A stretch of DNA of 64,000 nucleotides. Source: Trichostrongylus colubriformis (lineage: Eukaryota > Nematoda > Chromadorea > Rhabditida > Trichostrongylidae). Of the stretch, positions 27,169-35,700 are shown one piece after another (positions within the stretch are counted from its first letter, which is position 1; each line of letters opens with the position of its first letter). The notes under the pieces were generated by a model, which searched no databases, was not told the origin of the DNA, and saw only the letters and a program-made list of their open reading frames with translations. The stretch lies in assembly GCA_963978905.1 (NCBI GenBank), contig OZ022258.1, positions 34,595,282-34,659,281 on the forward strand, in the 5' to 3' direction. The position numbers were made by a program, and so were the translations under genes.

Positions 27169-27901
27169 AACACACCAAACTTCTGCTTTATATATAGAGT
27201 ATGATCATCTCCAAACCTCATAGATATTAGACAATCGAAGAAATCGAAAAACAAAAAGCAGCAGAGTGTAGAAAAGCAGAAAAAGCTCTATCACAAACAT
27301 ATATAAGTTTGTTGAAATATGAAGGGAACAACGTGAAAAACAGAGAACAAGAAAACCGCGGGAGCTTATCCCTCAACTCAGTAGTATCAGTGGATGTATA
27401 CGTTTATGTCAGGATGTTGCACTCTCAAGCGAAACGGTGCGGTCGATGTTGTTGGGTCCAAAAGCGATTACCTGTCAATTGCGTATCGCGTCTCTAGCAT
27501 TAACGTGTAATCTAAGACTCAACTACACCGACGCTCACTCCTCGCACGCACTGCGTCGCACGTCACTCGTTGTGATGCGAAATCCTGACATGGGAGTACA
27601 CAACCGGTGTGAGTAAGTAATGAGAAGTGCCCAATGGTTGAGCAAAGTCTCCTGTAAAGCGAGTGACCTGACTGCGTCGCAGTTCCGCAGTCGAGTAACG
27701 AAGTTTCGAGCTTAACGGTATTGGTAAAAGTATTAATTGAACAGAGCGAAAATCATAGCCAATGGTTACAGTATTTTAAGGGACTTCGCTATCCATAAAC
27801 CCGCATCCAGCTGGTGGCAAGAGGATCTTTGCAAGAAACTGTACGAGGAATCTGTTCAAGCTGTGAAAACTCTGCAAACAGCATGTGTCAAATGTTTGTG
27901 A
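14085..27901 (+). CDS. Short-chain dehydrogenase/reductase, retinol-dehydrogenase-like, 10 exons, complete
   Basis: Exons: 14085-14161, 17516-17601, 19644-19744, 19801-19891, 19985-20092, 21365-21470, 21529-21598, 21703-21839, 21935-22039, 27781-27901 (stop TGA). They total 1002 nt, or 333 aa, and phase agrees at all nine GT-AG junctions. The N-terminus has a hydrophobic stretch (about residues 9-25, AAIAVIVVTSLIYC), consistent with a membrane anchor. Next comes the Rossmann cofactor motif TGANSGIG (exon 2 end), NAG in exon 5, the catalytic Ser in INVSS (exon 6), the catalytic YxxxK as YSRSK (exon 7) and HPG after it (exon 8). These are the signature elements of classical SDRs of the RDH/WWOX type, which oxidise or reduce retinoids, steroids or lipid carbonyls with NAD(P). 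The substrate cannot be read from sequence. The start is the ATG that puts the hydrophobic helix near the N-terminus; exon 1 is the least certain exon. Introns 1 and 9 are long and repeat-filled. Confidence 0.85.
14597..15018. mobile_element. Palindromic MITE family 'A-E', copy A
   Basis: Arms: ATTTATGTTGCATTTGCTTGATAAGCGCCGCATGCAAAGTTTCACGT on the left and CGTGAAACTTTACATGCGGCCCACATCGAGTAAATACAAAATATTTATATG on the right, as reverse complements. The GC-richer centre has GTCCGCCCCGTCG. The outer arms are more diverged here than in the copies at 43.4 and 55.5 kb. Lies in intron 1 of the dehydrogenase. Confidence 0.7.
15343..16915. repeat. Palindromic tRNA-headed SINE-like repeat, interrupted by a nested transposon
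   Basis: A tRNA-like segment at about 15568-15648 (GGTGGTGTAGTGACAGGTGG as box-A-like, GAGATCAAATCCCGC as box-B-like) is flanked on both sides by the same body sequence in opposite orientation. Left, reading outward: CCATCCCTCC, GACTCGTCTGGGAG, CAAGTCATTGTA, CACCAGCCATCACGATTCTG. The right body begins after the head, is cut at 15726 and resumes at 16775 with CATCGGCTGGCCACCGCAAG. The single-orientation relative at 31030-31330 shows the uninterrupted order. Confidence 0.75.
15727..16772. mobile_element. Long-TIR TA-flanked element, copy 1, 1046 bp, nested in the SINE-like repeat
   Basis: Ends are TTGCGTCATTCCATACGTAATGTCG and, inverted, TTGGGTCGATCCATAAGTAGTATCG. Sub-terminal arms contain GGGGCCGATTTTCAGGCCGGCGAAG and its inverse. 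The TA at 15725-15726 is conserved; the partner at 16773-16774 reads AA. Removing the element rejoins the host repeat exactly as in the 31-kb copy. No transposase was recognised. The TA target suggests a non-autonomous member of the Tc1/mariner superfamily. Confidence 0.8.
17830..18245 (+). pseudogene. RTE-type LINE reverse-transcriptase C-terminal fragment
   Basis: Two successive frames read VDSYAFLGKEMNLANDLTAE, then ASWAAFSSVREETDQLRDSH, LFNASVLLEPSYARAAWPD and AHRALKRYF. This matches the RT thumb region of RTE-clade LINEs ('YVYLG..IN..NDL..E...RR.A.WAAF....TD.L.D..LRA.LF...VLPALCYA.E.W'). One frameshift, and it runs into unrelated sequence after about 18245. Lies in intron 2 of the dehydrogenase. 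Confidence 0.72.
18185..18735. repeat. Dispersed repeat, copy 1 (partner 60845-61345)
   Basis: Shares collinear blocks with 60845-61345: GCATTAGGGAT, GAGCTGTAGTG, GGATGACAGACC, GAGCGGCCAAGGA, AAAACTAGTCTGGACTAC and CATTTTTCACTG. It overlaps the end of the LINE fragment, so it may be LINE-derived 3' sequence. Confidence 0.65.
18995..19110 (-). repeat. tRNA-like repeat, copy 2 (partner 42590-42710)
   Basis: On the minus strand GGTGCGGTATTGTAACTGAT, TAGCACATATGCCCGGGAAG, CATGAAGTG and a GTTCGAACCC block follow the same order as the tRNA-like sequence at 42609-42681, with an insertion before the T-arm-like part. The similarity continues past the tRNA end (TTTTGCCCATAAC-CAGCAT), which shows a repeat family rather than a lone tRNA gene. 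Confidence 0.6.
22440..22640. repeat. Dispersed GC-rich repeat, copy 1 (partner 40910-41110)
   Basis: Shares with 40910-41110 the order: GCGA-CGTTC-CCCGCCC, CATAA-GA-CCC, CGTTTTTTCAA-GC, TTCGCCATA and ACCTCTTCT ... GGAGGTT-GTTTTCAGAG. Non-coding as far as I can see. Confidence 0.55.
22795..22870. repeat. Truncated arm of the 50.7-52.0 kb foldback family
   Basis: TTGATCTCGATGGCAGACGAGGAAGGTGAAG and the trailing CATTCAGCTTA resemble 51780-51845 (GGTCTCGATGGCAGAAGAGAAAGATGAGG ... CTTCAGCTTA). It ends where the GC-hairpin cluster begins. Confidence 0.5.
22879..23064. repeat. Cluster of GC-rich perfect hairpins
   Basis: Four perfect inverted repeats lie in 150 bp: 22915-22939 (11-bp arms, TTC loop), 22946-22964 (8-bp arms, TTC loop), 23012-23037 (10-bp arms, 6-base loop) and 23046-23064 (8-bp arms, TTC loop). 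A one-mismatch inverted repeat precedes them at 22879-22900. Base composition here is far more GC-rich than the flanks. The segment is open in two frames on the - strand and one on the +, which probably follows from composition. Lies in the last intron of the dehydrogenase. Confidence 0.85.
23620..25510. repeat. Diverged tandem array, unit about 250 bp, about 7-8 copies
   Basis: The phrase GGGCGGAGCTAGGCTTAGAAC followed by TTATGTGCTCCGTACAC recurs at about 23640, 23927, 24169, 24418, 24669, 24921, 25107 and 25433, so spacing is mostly 242-287 with one short (186) and one long (326) unit. Each unit also holds CCCGACCTCTACAGGCCCGT and CGATTTCGGCGCAAGCC, and most carry the palindrome CCGCCCATAGTGGGCGG or close variants. 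A CA-rich microsatellite interrupts at about 25219-25245. Confidence 0.85.
25659..27091. repeat. Tandem array, unit 144-145 bp, about 10 copies, two unit types
   Basis: Near-identical units contain GGATCCCAGCTTTGCTGCGA, CGCGAGATATGAATTTCCCG and CCATTCGCCTTTCGAGGCTC. One type has CAGCCCTTCAGTTGCTATCACATCC; the other has an extra TAT (CAGCCCTTATCAGTTGCTATC) and ACTTCCGTTCATTCACC. Order is roughly A-B-A-B-B-A-B-B-B-B. Open frames through the array are an artefact of the repeat. Confidence 0.92.
27113..27172. repeat. (CAGA)n microsatellite
   Basis: ACAGACAGACAGACACACAG followed by continuous CAGA units and then ACAAACAAACACACC, directly after the 144-bp array. Confidence 0.9.
27213..27381. repeat. 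Half copy of the 50.7-52.0 kb foldback family
   Basis: AAACCTCATAGATATTAGACAATCGAAG and GAAGGGAACAACGTGAAAAACAG ... GGGAGCTTATCCCTCAACTCA match 51854-52022 in order. The end at 27381 is followed by TA, matching the intact element's boundary. The other half is missing; the microsatellite sits where it should be. Confidence 0.65.
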
Positions 27902-28849
27902 TCTCCGGGTACATTATATGAATGCAAGTTATTTTTTCTTACTATAGCAGATGGTTTCTCACTGAGAATTAAATGTGTCATTCTAATGCTGGAAAAGCCT
28001 CGGAACATGATCACATGCATACATATACACATTGTCAAACGGCAAAAAAAAATCCAGTAGTCATTCCAGAGTGGTTGTGCGGCTTTCCATTACACTCTTT
28101 AAATTGCGTAAAAAGGTGATCCGCGGAGAGTGCAGCAGAAAAAAAATGCATTTCCCACGCAGCTATGATGAAATATTGGTTCATTTCATTAGCAATGATC
28201 GTAATCGTTTTTTCAGATGGAGTTGTCCCGGAAGGTAAGCCTGTAAATTGCCTCATGTACCGTTTAACAGGTGTTTTCTTAGTGTTGCACTGTGACGAAG
28301 CCTCATGAATATCTGAATGCGTAAAAAACAGATAAGACACATGCTGTTTCTTACGCAGGCAGGAATTTTCTGTTCCGCAATGATGCGTTCGGCTTCTAGA
28401 TTCCTTGAGACATAGGCTGAATTCAGGCTCGCGAAGAAGAAGCTGCAGTCGACAAAAATGGGCCAAACCAGCAGTTGATTGAAATCCTACATTTCATTGT
28501 GAAAATAATTTATTGCACTACATACGTGCATCCCTTTTAATGCTGCGTCTTCTGAATATTCCCCTACCTGCTTGGTCGGGCATTGCTCGAGTTTGGTTGC
28601 ACCGCCGGAGCTCGGCGATTTCTGACTTCTCGAATCTAGCCAAGATTGTTGTGGAAGATAGTTATCATCATCGTGTGGACCCTTACTACGTGGATCTGAC
28701 CAACTTTAATCGCATTGAAAATTGAAGATGAATAATAGTACAGGATTCGGAGACAAATGTCTTCGGAAAAGCCAGATTCAGAGAAGGAGCACTTTTCGGA
28801 CAGCCATTCAAATATGTATTAGAGGGGGGGGGGCCAACACGGGTAACGC
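27902..28849. other. Intergenic sequence after the dehydrogenase stop
   Basis: AATTAAATG at about 27966 is a weak candidate cleavage signal for the dehydrogenase mRNA. A 70-codon frame at 28513-28725 is unrecognised. Confidence 0.35.
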
Positions 28850-29079
28850 GGGTGGGGGTCACGAGGTCGAATTTCCGCTTCGCGGCGGTGCACTCGCGGC
28901 GCCACCAGTACGACTCGTCGTATCGATTGCCTTTGGAAGGTGACTGCGTCACGTCTGCGCTTCCACTCATGCTACACTGCCTCGCTTGAAGGCTGCCATG
29001 ACCTGCCACTGGTACTCGCACCCGTCGCGCCGCTCGTCGCGCGCGGCCACGCGGAAATTCGACCTCGTGACCCCCACCC
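28850..29079. mobile_element. Mutator-like MITE, 230 bp, 9-bp target duplication
   Basis: The 29-base ends are perfect inverted repeats (28850-28878 and 29051-29079), starting GGGTGGGGGTCACGAGGTCG. The nine bases on either side, GGGTAACGC (28841-28849) and GAGTAACGC (29080-29088), match 8 of 9. A 9-bp duplication with long TIRs is typical of MULE-type elements. No coding capacity. Confidence 0.8.
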
Positions 29080-29088
29080 GAGTAACGC

Positions 29089-29719
29089 GGTTGATCGATT
29101 TTCTCGCTCTTTCCCAACACGAGAAATTAATTGTTGAAAAATTTAAAAATCAAAAAAAATGATTTGTTTCGCCTTTTGTCTTCATACGGACCTATGCCTT
29201 CACCAACCTCAGAGGCTCCTCAGTGAGATGGACGAGTGAAAAACTACTCGTAGGGTGAAAAACCAGTCGTAATTGTCTATAATGTTAACTAGACTGTAGT
29301 GAGTTAATGTGCAATAAATATGGATCTGTATCGTGGTTCTGTACTGTTGAGAGGTATTAGAGAGGCAATCCCATTCGATCCTCATTTTTGTTGCAGCTTA
29401 GAAAAGACTAAGAATTCTTCAGCGTACAATGCCCGGAGCCTTGTGTCAAAAACGATGTGGCAAATTTATCTGCTTGATGAGGCCACAATATACAACTTAA
29501 ACTACTGCTTTTATATTTACGAGGCTTCTGGAACTGTGTGATGCAAAACCTCGGGCGGAAATGTTTATCGAGGAAGGAATTGAGGTAATTGATTCATTCG
29601 CGATGAAGAGTTATGAAATATAATGATAGAACTCGTACTTGTTCAGTCAGTCTCTAAAACTTCAAATGTACTATACAATGCTGCTTCGGATTGCGCTTCT
29701 GGAAAGCACTAATCCATTC
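29089..29719. other. 3' flank of the cyclase gene
   Basis: An unrecognised 73-codon + frame lies at 29320-29541. No clear polyadenylation signal for the minus-strand cyclase was found. Confidence 0.3.
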
Positions 29720-32700
29720 TCAGTCTTCATCAGGCTTCACTGGCGAAATTGATGAGCGATGATGATCAGCACTTCGACCAATAAGCCAATAAGTCTCCAT
29801 CACTCCTTTCCCCTGAATACAGTATATTTCATTACGGTAGAAGAACATCATCGCATGGATGCTTCACACAGTCAACCAGGTTCGGATAACCATAACGCTT
29901 AAGAAAACTACGAAGATGATCTGCTGTTTTTACAACAGCCCTTCCGTTATCAAATAACCTTATTTCACTCACTCAAAGGCGCACTTAGAGTTAACCAGAT
30001 AGGTCGACTTACATCTTGGGGCAATATTTTCTGGGACAACTATCTAGGCTGCCCTTTTTCATTTAGCGATCATGGTGTTTCACCTGCTCTAATCCACCAC
30101 GATGCCACCCACCTTAGCTATCTTACTGGTCAGCTGAGCAGGGCGTGCGAGGAGCATGAACGGGTAGCGTTGTGATAGCGCACCGTGGCAGCGCGAAAAA
30201 GCTGCAACTGAGTATCTAATCGAGGAGCTACTGCCCTTACAAGGTAAATTGACAGGGCGCCTTTGATTCTCCGGATAGTCCCTTATCACATCCAGACAGG
30301 GTACACTGGAACTTCCTCAACATGGGTGGTCGAATTTGATCGAACAGGAGGGGGTCGTACCTGTAGAGGTCAGCGATAGGCACTAGAATCTGAACTTCAA
30401 TAAGTAGATGCGAAGCGAGGGGAATTCCACAGCAAATGTCTGTGGAGAAATGTGAAACAAATATCTTTTCGCATCAGGTAAGCATACATATACAACTGTA
30501 ATGAAGTTTGGACCTTCATTCATGCTTGAAAGAATGCGCACTCCAGCGGTCAGATACAGGAAAGACGTAGCAATGAGGTGGAGCTTGCACTACCTCAGAA
30601 CATTCCTCTAACCCAAAATAGTTGACTTATACTAGCCCTGTATTCAAACTACAGTGCACATCTGTACAAGAAAGATACCATCACGTTTTAGATCGTGAGT
30701 GTTCTGAGGGATAGGTCTGAAGTTCAATTGAAGCGATCATTCAAATCTACTGAATTCGGGAAAAAAATAACAATGGCGTTTGGTCGCGTGCTCGCTTAAT
30801 GCTCTTATGGCTACATTACAAAGTGTCACACCAGTTTCCGTTTTGTTACATATACGTGATCTTGTCACTTCACCAAAAGTGCAAGAAGTTTCATAATTTC
30901 TTGGACACTCTTACAGATACACCAAACCGAAAAGAAAGTGGAATTTTTCGATCTCTGAAATATTTGCAGCATATCACAATCTTTTACAGGTAGCAGGAAC
31001 TTGAAAGGGTTCATATTCACATATCATCTTCACTGAGGGCGGAGGTGGTGTAGTGACAGGTGACGCGCACCCCACTCTCATGGTGCGGGGATCAAATCCC
31101 GCATCAACGCCCGCCCAGGCTAACCAAGCCTTCCATCCCTCCGGGGTCGGTAAATTGGTAACAGACTCGTCTGGGAGGATAAAAGCACTGATTGTACATC
31201 GGCTGGCCACCGCAAGTCATTGTATAGGCCACATCACACTCACCAGCCATCACGATTCTGAATGGAACTAGAATGTGCGGAGCATCCCGCAGAAGGAATT
31301 GATTAACGCCAAAAACTTTATCCTTTAACTTTATCCTTTTTATCTTCACTGAAATCAAGACTATATCACTCATTATTGAAAAGTAAGGTAACGGCGATTA
31401 ATTCAATAACTCCACTCCAGTTTTTTTGATTCTTTGCTAACATCTCTTTACACTACCTGTTGTTTGTGATCGAAGGAGATTCCTTGGAAATCGCCGTAAA
31501 ATAGTCACTCTCATTAGATATGGGAAAAATGTATGACATTATGTAAGAAGGTGATTAATCACGTAATGTCATTGTTCACTGTCACCTTGATAATGACTTC
31601 TCCTCTAGACTCGACATCGAAACCGCCAACTTCCATCAAGAGTTGTTTAGCCTCAGCAGAGAGATGGATTTTCCCAGCTGAAATCAATTATTGGAGAGGC
31701 AGTTCGAGGAAGTCTGGTTTATATGCATATCTCTCTATTATAAAAACCACTACTATGTGTGTCGGCTTGTTTGTCGATCTGTACGTCTGTCCGTCTGCAC
31801 GTGAGTGGTTGTGATAGGGGATGACAGGGGAAATCGACAGTTCAGTGAACATTATCGGTGTGATAGAATTCCCTACCTATATAAATGCCTATCACGTATA
31901 CCCGCAGCTACATATTCTGCGGTGTGCTGATGTCGTACTAGGTGTCAGCACATTGGAGTAGTATGCAGTTAGGTTAGGTTGTCGGAGGAGTAGTGCCGTT
32001 TGAACTAGACCGATCAAAAAGTAACGATTGCATTCTCTTTGGCAAGTCCTGGGCGGTTCAGCAAGTTATGCGGGCAGAGGGTGGATAACGGATGGGGGAT
32101 CTTACCATCATGGGGTGCAGTCGCAGAACGCGACTACTATGACTGATGGTTGGCGCTAGTTAATGATTTCTTTCTCATAAATGGGAATTCAATAAAACTG
32201 CACGTCCTATCTTTGCTAAATCACACCGCTCAATCAGTCCTATTAAGATTATCTTATACGTAGTCCGCAGTTCAGCAGAGCTATGTGACGCGCGGGGGAC
32301 ATCGCGTGGCTGAAACCGGTGTCAGAAACCTGACAAATATCAAGCGATTTTGATCTCCAAATACGCAGACCCTCAAAGGTATCGTGCACGGGGATATGGG
32401 TTCTTCCGTTACCCGTTTATGTGTTGTACTTGCTTATCAAGGGCCGCACGCAAAGTTTCATCCGAAAAAAGTGAGAATCCAGGTACGATACCGCCCCTGA
32501 AGTAGAGGCCGAGGGGCTCCCGTCGTCCGCCGCGGTCGGAGACACAGAGTCCGACCGTTCAGTAATTTGCTGTTCCCACTATGGGTCTTCCGCTGCGGTG
32601 GACAACGGGGCGGGCTCTTACTCTGAGCACCGCTACACTCGGCCGCCACTTTGAGGTGCCGGATTCTCAGTTTTTGCGTGAAACTTCGCATGCGGCCCTT

Positions 32701-35700
32701 ATTAAGCAAGTACAACATAAATATATGGGATTAAAGAATTACATTTTTCTGTGCACGATTCCTTCAAATTGGTTCACATATGTAGTACGTGAGGTGCCAT
32801 CGCAATAGGAGAGGGGTAAGGCATCTTACTATGAATATTATTTCCTCCAGTAAGGCTCAGGCAAAACTATACGTCTTAGTGAGCGGGTTGACCCCTCAGA
32901 AAGCTCTCCAAGATGCGTAGATGTGCAGCTTTTTATAAGATCCCTCTTTCCTCATTGCGATAGCACCATTTAGTAAGTTAAGTTATAATACATCTGAAGA
33001 GACACACAGCTCTATGAAACAGTAAATGCGATCGAATGCAACTGCTTCTTTCTTTTTCCAACCCCAAATCTCCCTCTTTCCACCGCAAATCCCCTTGAAT
33101 CATTCGAACAAGTGTTTCATTATTGATGCTAATATTATTTCCTCAGAGTGCGCCTTGATCATGATCGCCATCCGTCAAGCTGTACCGCGCTCACACACTA
33201 CTTCGAGCGTGATTTTAGCGATTGGGAAATTTGAAAGCACATAGAGACGCTAGGTGACGCAACAGGAGAAAAGTGAATGAAACGGCTGAAACTCTGAGGA
33301 ATGGGGTCTTCTATCCAACAGCCAATTATCGAGCACGTGCTTCTGCGCCCTCTACATTGCTGGAGGGATTGATGAAGGCCAGCGATGAATTTTGCATCAC
33401 CCTACACCGCTGCTCAGCCGTTGGTATCCATCCCGGCAGGCGAAGCGTTGATGAAGAGGCGCGCTTTCCAGAGAGAGTACCTTCTCAAATTATCTTCTCG
33501 AAGTCCCTTCACCTTGATAAGAACAAGCGCTTCGACTTCCGTCATCCTCAATGGTGTCTTTATGAAGTGTTTTTGTCGACGCATATCAAATTGAAGTGTA
33601 TGAAAAGGCGAATGGCATCGAATGCCGTACATTCACTTCTACTGAACATTCTTCTCACTTCTATTAGGCATTTTGTGGGCCTCTCTGAATAACTCCGAAA
33701 TATGATTAATGTGCTAGATGAAAAAAAAACAACCAACGTTTCCCGTTGCTCTCCATCCTGCTGGCTGTGTTTACAGTATCACCGAAAAGGCAGTATCGCG
33801 GCATCGTTAGTCCCACTACTCCAGTTACGACAGAACCTAAACATAGTAAACAATGCATCAATTAATATTATTGGGTCATTCCATAAGTAGCGTCGTTTTT
33901 TTTTCAAGCAAAAATGCTTGCTACTAAACCTCAAGTTTTTGCAGCTCATGCATCATTCGAAAGGAAATTTTCTGCTCTACAAAATTTCATGTTTAGTTTC
34001 TGAGTTTGTTAGAATGGGGCCGACATTTAGGCTGGAGAAGAGATAGGTCCAGCCGACAGAAATTGGCCGAACCGGCAATCAATTGAAACATTACATTTCA
34101 CTTGAGGAGAATCAATCACTCATGTGTCGCGTAATTAGTCCTGACCTCTTCTACAATTTGCACTATTTAGTTGATCTAGAAGTCGTGTCGTTCTTTTCCC
34201 ACATTTAGTTTTTTCTCCACAACTCAGTGATTTCAGACAATTTCTTCGAACCGAGGCAAGAAAATTTTCTCAACCAATCAGTGGAAAAAGTGATGAAATG
34301 TTAAGACAGGGTGTGGGTAGGAACAGGGAAATACCACTGACCGGATTCCTTAATTTTCTCATGGAAAAAATAAATTGTGAAAAATGTCAGCTGGACCCCT
34401 ATCACATGGTATTAAAACATAATCTTAATCGCAGCCAAAACAAACTAGAAAAACGTTTTCGATGTAGCAGAAAAAAGTTCTTCGAAGTGGTTTATAAAAC
34501 AACTCTAAGCAAGGAGTTTGAAAGGAAAAGTTCCATTTTGAATAAGTGAGGGTGCTTTCGAAAAAAAATTTTTAGAAAAAGAACGACACGATTTCTTGAT
34601 CAACTAAATAGTGCAGATTGTAGAAGAGGTCAGGACTAATTACGCGACGCATGACTGGTTGATTTCCCTAAAGTGAAATATAGTGTTTCAATTGATTGCC
34701 GGTTTGGCCAATTTTTGTCGGCTTGACCTACCTCTTCGCCAGCCTAAATGTCGGCCCCATTCTGAAGTACTAAGAAACTGAACACGCCGTATTGTAGAGC
34801 AGAAAAACCTCTTTCACATGATATATGAAACGCTGCAAAAATTTGTGATTTCATAGGAAAAATTTATGCTTGAACAAAAACGACATTACTTATGGAATGA
34901 CCCAATATATATGATGTGATGCTTGGTAAACGACGATTTTCGACGGACACTTGTACGGCATTTTGGTTATGATGCAAGTGACCGGGTGGAGTGCAAGTGT
35001 TCCGATTGGTGAGGTCAGGTCAGGTTGCGCGGCGGATTGCAATCAGGTAAAGACAGGTAAATAACACTGTCAAAGCTTCTCCCCTAAAAAGGCTTAGGCA
35101 GATCTGGGAGAGCCCAGACGGCAGGACACGCCACCATTCGGACAATTCGCGGAGGGCGTTGACCCAGTTCGGTGTCGACCTCTAGAAACGGAACACTTGC
35201 AACACACCCCAAGTGACCTGTATGCATTCCAATTCTCAGGTTAACGCCCTGCTGAGGTAGGTGGGGTATCCTGAAACTTCTGAGACTGTCAATGAATCCA
35301 AGTGACATGCTGCATATTTCTGTGATGTGCTGCTTGCCATTTCTATGAGGCAGTTCGCTGACACATAGGTATCCATCACCTATCGTCTCTACCTAAATGA
35401 GATTTTTCGTACAGTAAACTAACAGACAAACTGCAAAAGGTTCTCTGTGAATAAGTACTAACTCGAAAGTTGGAAAAGTAGCTAAAATACAAAAAAAAAA
35501 CGTTGGAGCGAAATCTCTCATCTCGGAACGATCTCTCCTCTGAGAATTGCGTGTGAATGTTAAGAGGTGAACCGCCTTCAAAGATACCTCTGAAGACCCC
35601 TCTTAAAATTCCTCGACAAATGGTTAACCCTGGCGTAGATCACATTTCGGTAAGTACCTGGGAGGAGCCCTCGCTGTCCCCTAATACCAATAATTTTGAT

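Noticed and set aside
33273..33692. 139-codon + frame in a cyclase intron
   Set aside because: Both strands are open, no family match, and it lies inside a confirmed intron antisense to the gene.
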